A stretch of 64,000 nucleotides of DNA from Mycolicibacterium diernhoferi (GCF_019456655.1 NZ_CP080332.1:4216001-4280000), one strand, 5' to 3'; shown: positions 1 through 10,137, numbered from the stretch's first letter. Numbers and translations: made by a program. The notes: generated by a model from the sequence alone, not told the origin.

Positions 1-467
1 AGCAGGATGTGGCGACCAGCAACGAGATCGTCATCCTCGTCGGGTCGGGCCCCTCGGCGCGCGAGGTTCCCGACGTCACCGGGCAGAGCGTGCAGCAGGC
101 CACCCAGAACCTGGACACCTCCGGGTTCACCACGATCCTGCAGGCGGACGCCGACAGCGTGCTGCCCGCGGGCCAGGTGGCCGGCACCGACCCGCCGGCC
201 GGCGCGTCGGTGGCCTCGGATGCCCCGGTCACGCTGAAGGTCTCGCGCGGCAATCAGATCACCATGCCCGACCTGCGTGGCCTGTTCTACGCGGACGCGG
301 TGGCGCAGTTGCAGGCCCTGGGCTTCACCGGGCCGCTGCTCAAGGGTCCCGACATTCCCGAAGCCGTTGCCGGTCGTGACCAGCGGGCCCGGGTGGTGCA
401 GCAGGACCCGGCCCCGGGCACCGGCGTCAACCGGGACGGCACCATCACGGTGAACTACGGCAGCTAG
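1..467 (+). CDS. pknB: PASTA-domain Ser/Thr kinase, C-terminal part (PknB type), 5' truncated by window edge
   Basis: Only the last ~155 residues are present; the frame is open through the left edge, so the GTG at 9 is not the real start. The fragment holds two PASTA repeats, one beginning at AREVPDVTGQSVQQA and one at ITMPDLRGLFYADAV, and ends in TGVNRDGTITVNYGS. This closely matches my memory of the end of mycobacterial PknB (GNQ..MPDL.G.., GTGVNRDG). PASTA repeats are the extracellular peptidoglycan/muropeptide-sensing part of transmembrane kinases that control cell growth. The stop overlaps the convergent CtaG/CopD gene by 4 bases. The neighbour is not trpG, as beside M. tuberculosis pknB, so this could be a paralogue; the kinase domain lies outside the window. 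Confidence 0.8.
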   Translation, partial: QDVATSNEIVILVGSGPSAREVPDVTGQSVQQATQNLDTSGFTTILQADADSVLPAGQVAGTDPPAGASVASDAPVTLKVSRGNQITMPDLRGLFYADAVAQLQALGFTGPLLKGPDIPEAVAGRDQRARVVQQDPAPGTGVNRDGTITVNYGS

Positions 468-2467
468 TTCTTACGGCTTTCGATCTCGGACAGCTTCGCC
501 AGCATGTTGTTGTAGGCGGCCAGTTCGGCGTCTTCATCGCGGTCCGCGGCCCGGTCGATCCGTTTCGCGGCGCGGTTGTCGCTGCGCCGCCACTGGATGA
601 GCAGCGCCAGCATCACCAGCACCAACGGCACCTCACCGGTGGACCAGGCGATCCCGCCGCCGAGGCGCTGATCGGCGAGCAGGTCGGTGTGCCACGGCAG
701 GCCGAGCGAGCGGTAGAAGTCTTCGGCGAGCACCGTCTGCATGCCCATCAGCACCACCCCGAAGAAGGCGTGCAGCGGCAGCGAACCGAAGACCATGCCC
801 AGCTTGGCCAGGTGCGGGACCCGGCGCGGCGTCGGGTCGACGCCGATGACGACCCAGTAGAACAGGTAGCCGCTGAGCAGGAAGTGGATGTTCATCGCAA
901 GATGCGCGCCGTGGTTGTCGGCGGCCGCGGTGAAGATGCCGCCGAAGTACAGCCCGTAGAAGCCCGCCACGAAGATCACCGTCGCGACGATCGGGTGGGT
1001 GAGGAATTTCGACACCCGGCTGTGCAGGGCGGCCAGCAGCCATTCCCGCGGGCCGGGCGGGTTGTCCTTACCGGCCGTCGGCAGCGCCCGTAGAGCCAGG
1101 GTGACCGGCGCGCCGAGCACCAGCAGCACCGGAACCAGCATCGAGAGCAGCATGTGCGCGGCCATGTGCATGCTGAACATCGCCGGCATGTACCGGCCGA
1201 GCCCAGACGACGTCGCGAACAACAGCGCCGCGCACCCGAGCAGCCAGGCGAGGATCCGGCCGGTGGGCCAGGCGTCCCCGCGGCGGCGCAGCCGCACCAC
1301 CCCGGCGATGTAGACCGCGGCCAGCACGATGGCCGCGGTGCCGAAGATGAGGTCGAAGCGCCAGTCGAACAGCACCCGGGCCAGGGTGGGCGGGCCGGCC
1401 AGGTCATAGCCGATCGCGACGGCGGTGACCGAGGGCAACTCCATCGGCGGTGGCGGTGGGGTGCGACCCAGGGCGACGGCCAGCCCGAAGGTCACCCCGA
1501 AGACCACCGACTCGACCAGTGCCAGCCGGATCAGCGGCCGCCGGGCCGTCGGGTCGGCGGCCAGCGCGCGCACGCTCTGCCGGCGCTGCAGCCAGCCCAG
1601 CACACCGAGTAGCACCAGCGCGGTGGCCTTCCCGATCAGCAGCCAGCCGTAGGTGTACTGGAACAACTCGGCGGGACGCACCCGCACCAGGGCATTGACG
1701 ATGCCGGACAGCGCCATCGCCGCGAAGCACCACAGCGCTATCGCCGAGAACCGGCGGGCGGCGACGTCGAGGTGGTCACCGCCTCGAACCGCGAGCGCCC
1801 ACAGCGCGAGCAGGCCGCCGGCCCACAGCACGCCAGCGATCAGGTGGATCAGCAGGCTGTTCGTCGCCACATCGTGCGCACCGCCGGAGGATGAGTGCCC
1901 GGTCAGGGCCAGCGGCAGCAGCGTCACCAGCGACCCGGCCAACAACACCGGCGTCCATGACCAGCGCAGTACCGGGATGGAGATCAACGTCACGATCGCG
2001 GCCAGCAGTGCGGTCCAGCGCCAGGTGCCTGCGGTCTCCACCATGCTGGCGACCGTCCAGACGTCGATCGGGTTGAGCCGGCTGGTCAGGGGCTGGCCGG
2101 TGATGTCGGACACGGTCAGCGGTACCAACAGCGCCGCGCAGACCGCCCACACCCCGGAGGCCACGCTGCCGGTGCGCAACGCCCGGTAGCCGCCCACGTC
2201 GAGCACCCCGCTGCGCTGCGGGGGCACCAGGAACGCGGCCATCAGGAACGACCCGACGGCGATCGCGGCGGCGACCTCGCCGGCGGCCCGTACGAACGGC
2301 AAGCCGTAGGTGGTGGCCGGGCCGGGATCGGGCAGCCCCGTCGCGGCCAGCGCGTCCACGATGGACAGCGCACCGATGCCGGCAGCCACGGCTCCGGCCA
2401 GCAGTGCAATCACAGTCAAGATCGGCCCCACGGCGCTGCTGCGCTGCGGTGGCGCGACGGTCGTCAT
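464..2467 (-). CDS. CopD / cytochrome c oxidase assembly (CtaG_Cox) fusion membrane protein, Rv0102-like
   Basis: This is a 667-residue integral membrane protein. Residues ~15-340 form a CopD-like multi-helix domain (His-containing segments such as LALTGHSSSGGAH and LLIHLIAGVLWAGG). Residues ~365-620 form a caa3-type CtaG domain, with histidines in FSMHMAAHMLLSMLVPV and in MNIHFLLSGYLFYWVVIG. The C-terminal ~45 residues are charged and cytoplasmic. The family is linked to copper delivery and cytochrome oxidase biogenesis; M. tuberculosis Rv0102 has the same two-domain plan. It sits alone on the minus strand, 10 bases beyond the plsB2 stop, so it may be the distal gene of that operon. The ATG at 2467 gives a normal membrane N-terminus. 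Confidence 0.9.
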   Translation of the reverse strand: MTTVAPPQRSSAVGPILTVIALLAGAVAAGIGALSIVDALAATGLPDPGPATTYGLPFVRAAGEVAAAIAVGSFLMAAFLVPPQRSGVLDVGGYRALRTGSVASGVWAVCAALLVPLTVSDITGQPLTSRLNPIDVWTVASMVETAGTWRWTALLAAIVTLISIPVLRWSWTPVLLAGSLVTLLPLALTGHSSSGGAHDVATNSLLIHLIAGVLWAGGLLALWALAVRGGDHLDVAARRFSAIALWCFAAMALSGIVNALVRVRPAELFQYTYGWLLIGKATALVLLGVLGWLQRRQSVRALAADPTARRPLIRLALVESVVFGVTFGLAVALGRTPPPPPMELPSVTAVAIGYDLAGPPTLARVLFDWRFDLIFGTAAIVLAAVYIAGVVRLRRRGDAWPTGRILAWLLGCAALLFATSSGLGRYMPAMFSMHMAAHMLLSMLVPVLLVLGAPVTLALRALPTAGKDNPPGPREWLLAALHSRVSKFLTHPIVATVIFVAGFYGLYFGGIFTAAADNHGAHLAMNIHFLLSGYLFYWVVIGVDPTPRRVPHLAKLGMVFGSLPLHAFFGVVLMGMQTVLAEDFYRSLGLPWHTDLLADQRLGGGIAWSTGEVPLVLVMLALLIQWRRSDNRAAKRIDRAADRDEDAELAAYNNMLAKLSEIESRKN

Positions 2468-2477
2468 GCCCTCCAGC

Positions 2478-4835
2478 CTAAGTGGGGCGCTGCGCCGCCT
2501 TCGACCGGTGTGAGGCTTGCTCGCGCGCGTAGAACTGTTTCCGCGCGGCGGCCTCCACGGTGTGCACGTCGGCGAGGATGCCGCGCATCTCGGTCAGGAA
2601 TGCGACCCGGCGCTCCGACAGGTCGGGGGCCCGCCGCAGCAGATCCTGGTCGGCGGCGACCTGCCGTGCGGTGGCGAACAGCAGCGCCGACACCGACTCG
2701 GCATTGCGCACCCGGGCCTGCGCCACGTGCTGGCGCCCGAGCCCGAGCGCCCGCTTGGTCAGTTCGGATTCCGAGATCTCCGGGGCGGCGTCGCGCAGCA
2801 CGTCGGCCACGATCTCGTAGGCCTCGAAGAAGGGCCGCAGCATCGCCCCACCGAGCAGCGGGCGCTTGGTCTGCAACACCGCGCCGATACCGTCCGGCCC
2901 GGCGGCGATCTTCTCCTCCCAGTCGCCGACCCAGGACATCTCCGAGGCGATGTTCTCCCGGAAGGTCGCCGAGTCGGCGAAGTAGAACTCGAACTTCAGC
3001 AGATCGCGCAGCCGCATGATCTGCGCCCAGAAGGCGTCGAGCCAGTCCGAGTCCGCCCGGGCCGCATGCACCAGAGCCAGCTCGATCAGTGAGGTCTCCA
3101 GGAACGCGTGGATGATCGAGTTCCGGTAGAACGCGGCCTCGTGCTCGTCCTCCGGGGCGATCCGCCAGACGGGTTCGCGGCCACCGTCCACCCGGGTCAC
3201 CGGATGCCTACCCGAGAGGGCGTCCACCGCGGCCCGCACCCCTTCCGGGGTGCGCAGCCGCAGCACACTGTTGGTCATCGGAAGTTCTTTGCGTTCCAGG
3301 TAATCCAGCGTGTCCTGCAGGGTGCGGTGCAGCTGTCCCTCGGTGAGGGCCACCCCGCGTGCGGTCAGCAACAACGCCGAGACCAGGCCGGTCGCGTTGA
3401 CCGGGGTGACCCGCACGATGCGCCACGCGACCTCGATGGCCATCCGCTGCATCGCCAGCCGCTTGGCGTCGGGGTCGGTCGCAATGGGGCCGCCCGCCTC
3501 GCCGAGGTACTGACGCATCGACACCGCTTCGGGAAAACGGACGTAGATCTTGCCGTAGTTGCGCTCCCCCTGGGCCTTGACGAAGTTGTACAGCCACCTC
3601 GCGCTTTCGGGGGTCTTCTCTCCGCCGCGGGCGTACTCGGCGTACTCGGCGGTCTCGTGCAGCTGGTCGAAGCTGATCGAGACCGGTTGCAGCAGAATGT
3701 CTTCGCTGCGGCCGTCGAGGTAGGCGTCGGCGACGTAGGACAGCAGGCCGAGCTTGGGCGGCAGCATCTTCCCGGTGCGCGAGCGGGTCCCCTCGATCGA
3801 CCAGTTCAGGTTGAACCGCTTCTCCACGATGTAGCCGACGTACTGGCGCAGCACATACTTGTACAGCGGGTCGTCGAGCTTGCGGCGCAGGAAGATCACC
3901 CCGGAGTGCCGGAAGATCGGGCCCATGAACCCGAAGGACAGGTTGATCCCGGCGAAGGTGTGCACCGGCGGCAACCGGTTCTCCTGCATGGCCACCGGGA
4001 CGATGACGCCGTCCAGATAGGACCGGTGCGAGAACAGCAGCACCGCCGGGTGCATCTCCAAGGCGTTGCGCAGCGACTCGATCTCGGTGTTGTCGTAGTC
4101 GATGTTGGGATCGAATCCACGGCTGAAGATGGCGCGCCCGAGCGTCGGTATGAGATCGACCGAGAAGCGACTCCACCCGGTCGACAGCTCGTCGAGCATC
4201 TCGCCGGCCTTCTCCACGGTGGCATCCGGGATCTTCTCCAGGCCCTCCCGGAACCGGGCCGAGGCCAGCATCTCCGGCTTGACCAGGCGCGGCGATTTGT
4301 ATTCCGGCCCGAGCAGTCGCAGCTCCACCCGCTCGATCGCCAGGATGGCCCGGCGGATGACGAAATTGGCGAATTCCCGGGGATTTTCGGCGATGGTGGT
4401 GTCGTGCCACTGCTGCCGGAGTTCGGAAACCTTCGCCGGCTCACCGGCCACCACCCGGGCCCGCGACGGATCTTTGCGCAGGATGCGCCGCTGGAGCAGT
4501 TCCGGGGGGCGGTAGGTGTCCCGGCCCGAGATCAGCGAGACGATCTTCGATCGGGTGGGCAGACCGGCGGGGACCCAGAAGATCCGCACCGGCACCACGG
4601 ACCGGTCGGGGTCGACTTCGAGCAGTTCCACCAGCCGCGCCATCAGGGCGGGCGGCTGGTCGGCGGAATGTACCGGGAACACCAGCACCTCGACCCGGGC
4701 CTCGGGCCGTTCGCGCCGCTGCTGACGCAGCCAGTCGTCGAGCAGTTCCTGCTCGGCCGGGGAGACGACGGCGGCCAGCACCAGGGTGTCACCGGTCGGG
4801 ATGAAACTGGTGAAATCCTCGGCGGCGGCCTTCAC
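2478..4835 (-). CDS. plsB2: glycerol-3-phosphate 1-O-acyltransferase PlsB2
   Basis: This 785-residue protein has the full length of mycobacterial PlsB2 (Rv2482c). The acyltransferase motif I (HRSYLD, residues ~270-275) is intact and is followed by the G-I-N-L and [10 protein letters not shown] substrate/catalytic blocks. It transfers an acyl group from acyl-CoA/ACP to the sn-1 position of glycerol 3-phosphate, the first step of phospholipid and triacylglycerol synthesis, at the inner membrane face. The start codon overlaps the stop of the upstream HAD-AGPAT gene by 4 bases (ATGA), indicating translational coupling. Together with the AGPAT and WS/DGAT genes it forms a lipid-assembly operon ordered as in Rv2484c-Rv2482c. 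Confidence 0.95.
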   Translation of the reverse strand: MKAAAEDFTSFIPTGDTLVLAAVVSPAEQELLDDWLRQQRRERPEARVEVLVFPVHSADQPPALMARLVELLEVDPDRSVVPVRIFWVPAGLPTRSKIVSLISGRDTYRPPELLQRRILRKDPSRARVVAGEPAKVSELRQQWHDTTIAENPREFANFVIRRAILAIERVELRLLGPEYKSPRLVKPEMLASARFREGLEKIPDATVEKAGEMLDELSTGWSRFSVDLIPTLGRAIFSRGFDPNIDYDNTEIESLRNALEMHPAVLLFSHRSYLDGVIVPVAMQENRLPPVHTFAGINLSFGFMGPIFRHSGVIFLRRKLDDPLYKYVLRQYVGYIVEKRFNLNWSIEGTRSRTGKMLPPKLGLLSYVADAYLDGRSEDILLQPVSISFDQLHETAEYAEYARGGEKTPESARWLYNFVKAQGERNYGKIYVRFPEAVSMRQYLGEAGGPIATDPDAKRLAMQRMAIEVAWRIVRVTPVNATGLVSALLLTARGVALTEGQLHRTLQDTLDYLERKELPMTNSVLRLRTPEGVRAAVDALSGRHPVTRVDGGREPVWRIAPEDEHEAAFYRNSIIHAFLETSLIELALVHAARADSDWLDAFWAQIMRLRDLLKFEFYFADSATFRENIASEMSWVGDWEEKIAAGPDGIGAVLQTKRPLLGGAMLRPFFEAYEIVADVLRDAAPEISESELTKRALGLGRQHVAQARVRNAESVSALLFATARQVAADQDLLRRAPDLSERRVAFLTEMRGILADVHTVEAAARKQFYAREQASHRSKAAQRPT

Positions 4836-6370
4836 GCCTGCTCCTCCTCACCGTTGGACTGCGCTCGGAGCCGTTGGTACACAGCGGCATCGGGCAAGGT
4901 GTCCTGCGGCCAGGACGACAGCGTGTCCAAGTAGAGCTGGCGGACCTCGGCGATGCGTTCGACCAGGTTCTCACCGGTCCAGTCGTCGGTGGGGATCGGC
5001 GGATAGACGGCGACGTCGACCTTGCCGGCATTGAACGTGCTGGAGTCGCGGGCGGCCACCACCTCGGCGTTGCGGATCACGATCGGCACGATCGGGATGC
5101 CCGCGGCCATCGCGATCCGGAACGGCCCCTTCTTGAACGGGCCCACCTCGGTGGTGTCCAACCGGGTGCCCTCCGGGGCGATCAGGATGGAAAGCCCCTT
5201 GCGGGCAAGCTCTTCCACCTTGTGCAGCCCCTCCACCGCGGCCTGGGTGTCGTCTCTGTCGATGAACGCCGCGTCCATCACCTTCCCGAGCGGACCCATC
5301 AGCGGATTGCGCTCCAGTTCCTTCTTGCCCACCCCGGTGAAGTCGGTGCCGACCAGGCGGCCGGCGATCATCGGGTCGGCCTGGTTGCGGTGGTTGAAGA
5401 TGAACACCGCAGGCCGTTGCTTGGTCAGATTCTCCTCGCCGAGCACATTGAGCTCGATGCCGGTGGTCAGCATCAGCAGCTTGCTCCAGTTGGAGGTGAA
5501 GAAGTTGACGCCGACGCGTTTGTTGCGGGTCAGCAGACCCATCCCGACCGCACCGGCGGCCACCGTCGGGATGGTGGCCAGGCCGGCCAGGGTGCGCAGC
5601 TGGGACACCGGGCTGCTGCCGCTGCGGCTGCTGAACTTCAGGATGGGCCAGCCGCGTCTGGCGGCCACCGCGGCAAGCTTGCCCGCCGGGTTGGTGGGTC
5701 GCGGGTTGCCGACCAGGTACATCAGGGCGACGTCCTCGTCGCCGTCGGCGTAGAAGTAGCTCCTGGACAGGTCCACGCCGTTGGCCGCCGAAAACCGTTG
5801 CACGGCATCAGCTTTCCCGGGGCCCCAGATGATCGGCTCCTCGACCTCGCCGGTGATCAGGTCGTTCTCGTCCACCTGGAACCTGTTGCTCAGAATGTTG
5901 TCGATGCCGAGAAACCGGGCCACCGGTTCGACCTGCACGGTCAACGCCGAGGAGCTCAGCACCACCGTGTGCCCGCGGGCCTGGTGGGCCCGCACCATGG
6001 CCCGCATCTCCGGATAGATCCGGTCACGCACGTGCTGGTTGAACAGGCGCTCCCCGAGCTCGTCGAGGTCGGTGATCGAGTTCCCGTGCAGCATCCGGGC
6101 GCCCTTGCCGATGAGGTCCTCGAACTCCGAACGGCCGAGTTGATGGTTGATGCCGGCCTGCACCATCCCGATGAACTGGCCGACGCTCATCTGACCTCGG
6201 CGCAGTTGGTCGCGGGTCATCAGCACACCGGTGAAGCCGGCCACCAGGGTGCCGTCCAGGTCGAAGAACGCGCCGATCTCGGGTCCTTCCGGGCTGGCCT
6301 CGATCTCGGCCACGGTGCCCGGGAGGCGCATGATCTTCGATCCGCCCGACTGCCCGTTCACCGAACTCAT
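4832..6370 (-). CDS. plsC: bifunctional HAD-IB phosphatase / 1-acylglycerol-3-phosphate acyltransferase (PlsC family, Rv2483c)
   Basis: This is a 512-residue fusion. The N-terminal HAD domain carries FFDLDGTLV (DxDGT at ~37-41) and later [11 protein letters not shown]. The C-terminal PlsC domain carries NHRNQAD (~326-332) and IAPEGTR (~393-399). The AGPAT half acylates lysophosphatidic acid at sn-2. The HAD half resembles SerB-type phosphatases and may remove a phosphate from a lipid or a small metabolite. I chose the ATG at 6370 because it overlaps the upstream WS/DGAT stop as ATGA; an in-frame extension to 6502 would run through the end of that gene and adds low-complexity Arg-rich sequence. 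Confidence 0.93.
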   Translation of the reverse strand: MSSVNGQSGGSKIMRLPGTVAEIEASPEGPEIGAFFDLDGTLVAGFTGVLMTRDQLRRGQMSVGQFIGMVQAGINHQLGRSEFEDLIGKGARMLHGNSITDLDELGERLFNQHVRDRIYPEMRAMVRAHQARGHTVVLSSSALTVQVEPVARFLGIDNILSNRFQVDENDLITGEVEEPIIWGPGKADAVQRFSAANGVDLSRSYFYADGDEDVALMYLVGNPRPTNPAGKLAAVAARRGWPILKFSSRSGSSPVSQLRTLAGLATIPTVAAGAVGMGLLTRNKRVGVNFFTSNWSKLLMLTTGIELNVLGEENLTKQRPAVFIFNHRNQADPMIAGRLVGTDFTGVGKKELERNPLMGPLGKVMDAAFIDRDDTQAAVEGLHKVEELARKGLSILIAPEGTRLDTTEVGPFKKGPFRIAMAAGIPIVPIVIRNAEVVAARDSSTFNAGKVDVAVYPPIPTDDWTGENLVERIAEVRQLYLDTLSSWPQDTLPDAAVYQRLRAQSNGEEEQA

Positions 6371-7848
6371 TGCGCCGCACTCCCGTTCGATGCGGTGTTC
6401 CCCGACGCCGGTTCGGGGGCACTGAAGGAGGCCGCGACGGCGCGCCCCGCACCGCCGAGTGCCAACACTTCGTCGAACCCCTGCAGCAGGCACCGCGTCC
6501 ACAAGGTGTCGTCGGCGAAGGCCGCGCGGTCGTAACGGGTGGTGACGGTGATGTAGCCACCGCGGGAGACCAGCACCGTCATCATCGCCACACCGGGCAG
6601 CGGGCCGAGTCCGTAATGGCGCAGCACCTTCGCCCCGGCGATGAAGGTGTCCCCGGGAAACACCGGGACATTGCTGGCCTGCACATCGGAGTTGACCACC
6701 GAGCCCGCCATGGATTCCAGCACGGCGTCGGGCAGGAAGCTGGCGATCGGCGCGATCGAGCCGACCATGTCGATGGCGCGTTCTTCACGCTTGCTGGTCA
6801 TCTGGGAGCGAATCGCCCGGATCCGGCGCTCGGGGTCGGCGATGCCCACGGGTGCGGCGAGATTGACTCCGGCGAAACGGTTTCCGCCTGCCGGGTCGTC
6901 GTCGGAGCGCAGGTTCACCGGCACAGCCATCGGCAGCGTGTCGATCGGCATGCCCTTGGCCTCGTGGTAGAGCCGCAGCGCTCCGCACAGGCCGGCCAGG
7001 TAGGCGTCGTTGATGGAGCCGCCGACTGCCTTGGCGGCCGTGTGCAGGTCGGCGAACACGATGTCGACGGCCTCGCTGCGCGAGCTCAGACTGCGCCGTC
7101 GCAGCAGCGGCGAATGATCGGCCACCGGTCGCGACACCCGGGTGGTGGACAGCGCATAGTCGACGACGCCGCTGACCGCCGCGGCCGGATCGCGCACCAC
7201 GTTGGTGACCGCGTGCACGGCGCCGCCGAGCAGGCCGAGTGCGGCGTTGGTGATCTTGAGCGGCAGCCGGTTGATCCCCATTCTCATCAGGTCGTTGGAC
7301 GAGAGATCCTGCGGAATCGGCAGTGGCGCAGGCTCACCGATCTCGGCATCGCGCTCCAGGTTGTAGATGTTGGCGAACATCTCGACGGTGCCGACCCCGT
7401 CGGCGACGGCGTGGCTCAGGTGCAGGATGGTGGCGGCCCGCCCGTCGGCCAGGCCTTCCACCAGAGTGACGCTCCACAACGGCCGGGTGATGTCCATCGG
7501 TGACTGCAGCGCGATCTCGGCCAGATCGAGCACCTGACGCAGGGTGCCCGGCTCGGGGACCCGGGCCCGGCGCACATGGAAATCGAGGTTGAAGTCGGGG
7601 TCGACGACCCAGCGCGGCGCGGCCGTCGGCAGCGTCGGCATCACCACCTTCTGGCGCAGCCGCAGCACTTTGCGCGAGGCCTGCTCGAACACGGCGCGGA
7701 ACCGGTCCCAATCGGGGGTGGTGTCAAGCAATTCGACGCCCATGATGCCGGACCGGGTGCGGGGATTGGCCTCACCGCGGTGCAGCAGTGTGTCGACACC
7801 GTTCAGTTTCTGGGGCAGCCCCGCCGCATCCAACGGCTGATTGCTCAT
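6367..7848 (-). CDS. WS/DGAT-family wax ester synthase / diacylglycerol acyltransferase (Rv2484c)
   Basis: This 493-residue protein belongs to the bacterial WS/DGAT family. The HxxxDG active-site motif is present as SHAVADG (catalytic His ~146, Asp ~150); the first His of the common HHxxxDG is Ser. The downstream NDAYLAGLCGALR block and PVNLRSDDD are also typical. The enzyme uses acyl-CoA to esterify diacylglycerol or long-chain alcohols. It is the first gene of the operon with the AGPAT and plsB2 genes, so glycerol acylation steps are co-expressed. The ATG at 7848 is preceded by a purine-rich stretch (GGCAGGAGGAG), a good ribosome-binding site. Confidence 0.92.
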   Translation of the reverse strand: MSNQPLDAAGLPQKLNGVDTLLHRGEANPRTRSGIMGVELLDTTPDWDRFRAVFEQASRKVLRLRQKVVMPTLPTAAPRWVVDPDFNLDFHVRRARVPEPGTLRQVLDLAEIALQSPMDITRPLWSVTLVEGLADGRAATILHLSHAVADGVGTVEMFANIYNLERDAEIGEPAPLPIPQDLSSNDLMRMGINRLPLKITNAALGLLGGAVHAVTNVVRDPAAAVSGVVDYALSTTRVSRPVADHSPLLRRRSLSSRSEAVDIVFADLHTAAKAVGGSINDAYLAGLCGALRLYHEAKGMPIDTLPMAVPVNLRSDDDPAGGNRFAGVNLAAPVGIADPERRIRAIRSQMTSKREERAIDMVGSIAPIASFLPDAVLESMAGSVVNSDVQASNVPVFPGDTFIAGAKVLRHYGLGPLPGVAMMTVLVSRGGYITVTTRYDRAAFADDTLWTRCLLQGFDEVLALGGAGRAVAASFSAPEPASGNTASNGSAAQ

Positions 7849-7956
7849 CGCGCGAACTCTCCTCCTGCCTGGCGCTCCCCGGCGGCCGCCACGCAGCGTC
7901 CACGCTAGTCGGCGGTGCCGTACCGCGGCGCGGCTTTCGTGGCTGTCGCCGCACCT

Positions 7957-8412
7957 TCACGCCGAGGCGCGGTTCCCGTCGATCGGGGCAGGGCGTTTGT
8001 CCGGCAGATCACGGAACACCGAGGCCGCCAGGATCCGCTTCTGCTGACCGTTCTTGGTCGGCGTGATCCGGAGGTTGACCGACGCGCCGTGGTCGCTCGG
8101 CCGGATGTAATAACACTCGTCGGTCTCGGGACAGTAGATACAGATTGCGTCGACGGCGTCCTTGTCGATAGGTGTGCTGTGCACGCCGTGTCGATCGGTC
8201 CAGTTCGAACTCAGTTTGAGGGTGACCATGCCTCTCCGCATGGACCGATACTTCACCTGGATGCGGTGAAATGTTCCCGCTTTGTGCGCGACAAGGTCGA
8301 ACGGCGCGTGTTCAGTGGCAGGGAACAGAACGTCGAACCCCTTGGCCACGAGATCGGCGTGCGCTTTGGCGACGCCGAGGTCGCCCTTGTCTTTGGTGTG
8401 ATGTTGAACCAT
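7957..8412 (-). CDS. PD-(D/E)XK endonuclease-like protein
   Basis: This 151-residue protein contains a compact PD-(D/E)XK-like core: a helix with KGDLGVAKAHADLVAKGFDV, then FDLVAH (Asp ~39), then HRIQVKYRS (Gln ~52, Lys ~54), giving D-x12-QxK. This matches the PF11645-type small endonuclease-like proteins, often seen as orphan genes near mobile DNA. The middle has a CIYCPETDECYYI segment with two Cys. The gene stands alone, with its 5' end ~50 bases from tRNA-Arg on the opposite strand, in a block absent from the M. tuberculosis order. Role unknown; possibilities include a solitary nuclease, a toxin-like protein or a remnant of a mobile element. Confidence 0.75.
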   Translation of the reverse strand: MVQHHTKDKGDLGVAKAHADLVAKGFDVLFPATEHAPFDLVAHKAGTFHRIQVKYRSMRRGMVTLKLSSNWTDRHGVHSTPIDKDAVDAICIYCPETDECYYIRPSDHGASVNLRITPTKNGQQKRILAASVFRDLPDKRPAPIDGNRASA

Positions 8413-8462
8413 CGATTACCACATCCATCGGAACGGGCGCGTTCGGCTAGGGTAGGTGCGCT

Positions 8463-8535
8463 GCCCCCGTAGCTCAGCGGATAGAGCACCCGCCTTCTAA
8501 GCGGATGGCCGCAGGTTCGAACCCTGCCGGGGGCG
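8463..8535 (+). tRNA. tRNA-Arg (anticodon TCT)
   Basis: A full cloverleaf can be folded. The 7-bp acceptor stem is GCCCCCG/CGGGGGC, the D-arm is GCTC..GAGC, the anticodon loop is CTTCTAA with anticodon TCT, and the T-arm is GCAGG TTCGAAC CCTGC with G as discriminator base. Length is 73 nt and no CCA is encoded. The outermost anticodon-stem pair looks like a C/A mismatch by eye. Confidence 0.95.
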
Positions 8536-8665
8536 CTCTTCTATTCTCGGTGCCGTTTCTATGAAGTCTTTCGCCTGGCGCGCTGTCGGATTGGGTTGAG
8601 TGCCCGGAAGGTCTCAACCCGGATTGACTGCACTGTATCGCCGATGTCCGACAACCTGAGGTTCG

Positions 8666-10090
8666 TCACCAGTCGCTGGGTTTGTAATCCTTCAGGAAAC
8701 ACCCGTACACATCCTCGCCGGCCTCGCCGCGCACGATCGGGTCGTACACCCGTGCGGCCCCGTCGACCAGGTCGAGCGGCGCGTGGAACCCCTCCTCTGC
8801 CAGCCGCAGCTTGGTCGGGTGCGGGCGCTCATCGGTGATCCAGCCGGTGTCGACGGCGGTCATCAGGATGCCGTCCTGCTCCAGCATCTCCTTGGCGCTG
8901 GTGCGGGTGAGCATGTTCAGCGCGGCCTTGGCCATGTTGGTGTGCGGATGGCCCGGGCCCTTGTACTTACGCCCGAACTGCCCCTCCATCGCCGACACGT
9001 TCACCACGTACTTGCGGCGGGCCGGGGCGGCGGCCATCGCCGGGCGCAGCCGGCTCACCAGGATGAACGGCGCGGTCTGGTTGCACAGCTGCACCTCCAG
9101 CAGTTCCATCGCGTCGACCTCGTGCACCCGCTGGGTCCAGCTGTTCACCGACGCGGTGTCGGGCAGCAGCCCGCCCGCGTCGATCGCGGTGCCGGCGGCG
9201 ATCCGCTCCGGGGAGGCGCTGCGCGCGGTCAGTGCCAGTTCGGTGAGCGCGTGCGGGGCCTGGTGATCGGCGAGGCTGCCCGCCAGGGCCGCGGGGTGCG
9301 CGTCGCTGACCCGGTCGAAGGTGACCACATCCACCTGCGCGAGCTCCGGCGGCGCGGTGCGCTCGGCCTCCACCAGGGCGGAGTACGAGCCCGGGGCCCG
9401 GCGCACCGTCTGGGCGGCATTGTTGATCAGGATGTCCAGCGGCCCCTGCGCGGCGACGTTGTCGGCCAGCGCGACGACCTGGGCCGGGTCACGCAGGTCG
9501 ATGCCGATGATCCGCAGCCGGTGCAGCCAGTCGGCGCTGTCCGGCATGGCGGCGAAGCGCCGCACGGCGTCGTTCGGGAATCGGGTGGTGATGGTGGTGT
9601 GGGCCCCGTCGCGCAGCAGGCGCAGCGCGATGTACATGCCGATCTTGGCGCGCCCGCCGGTCAACAACGCGGTGCGGCCGGTGAGGTCGGTGCGGGCGTC
9701 GCGTTTGGCGTGGCTGAATGCCGCGCACTCCGGGCACAGCTGGTGATAGAAGGCGTCGACCACGGTGTGGTGCTTCTTGCACATGTAGCAGGCCCGGGAC
9801 TTGATCAGCGTGCCCGCGGTGGCCCCGCTGGCCGACGAGACCAGCGGTAACCCCGCCGTCTCGTCGTCGATGCGTCCCGGCGCCCCGGTGGCGGTGGCGG
9901 CGATGACGGCCCGGTCAGCGGTCGCGACCGCGTCACGCTTGGCGTGCCGGCGGGCCTTGCGGACCGCCTTGAAGATGCCGGCGGTGGCACGGCGCACGGC
10001 AACGGCGTCCGGGTGCTCCGGTGGCAACGATTCGACATCGGCCAGCACCTGGAGACACGTGCTGAGCTTCTCGGGATCGATCGCGTTCAC
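8666..10090 (-). CDS. SDR-family protein with inserted zinc ribbon and atypical active site
   Basis: This is a 474-residue protein. Residues 1-95 are a basic helical region. A CxxC...CxxC zinc-ribbon-like module follows at ~101-122 (CYMCKK...LCPEC). The Rossmann domain begins at LTGGRAKIG (~143) with LINNAAQT downstream. The catalytic region has NVSAMEGQF with the expected Ser, but in the block HPHTNMAKAALNMLTRTSA the Tyr of YxxxK is replaced by Thr (TNMAK). I recall the same HPHTNMAKAALNM block in SDR relatives from fungi and amoebae, so it may define a subfamily with altered chemistry. Substrate unknown. It lies between tRNA-Arg and an alpha/beta hydrolase, 47 bases from the latter's end. 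Confidence 0.85.
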   Translation of the reverse strand: MNAIDPEKLSTCLQVLADVESLPPEHPDAVAVRRATAGIFKAVRKARRHAKRDAVATADRAVIAATATGAPGRIDDETAGLPLVSSASGATAGTLIKSRACYMCKKHHTVVDAFYHQLCPECAAFSHAKRDARTDLTGRTALLTGGRAKIGMYIALRLLRDGAHTTITTRFPNDAVRRFAAMPDSADWLHRLRIIGIDLRDPAQVVALADNVAAQGPLDILINNAAQTVRRAPGSYSALVEAERTAPPELAQVDVVTFDRVSDAHPAALAGSLADHQAPHALTELALTARSASPERIAAGTAIDAGGLLPDTASVNSWTQRVHEVDAMELLEVQLCNQTAPFILVSRLRPAMAAAPARRKYVVNVSAMEGQFGRKYKGPGHPHTNMAKAALNMLTRTSAKEMLEQDGILMTAVDTGWITDERPHPTKLRLAEEGFHAPLDLVDGAARVYDPIVRGEAGEDVYGCFLKDYKPSDW

Positions 10091-10137
10091 CGGGAAAGGG
10101 TACGGCGGCCGGGCCCCGGGAACCTATTCGGCAAAAA

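Noticed and set aside
3108..4934. 608-codon plus-strand frame opposite plsB2
   Set aside because: Arg/His/Gly-rich shadow; plsB2 motifs are on the minus strand.
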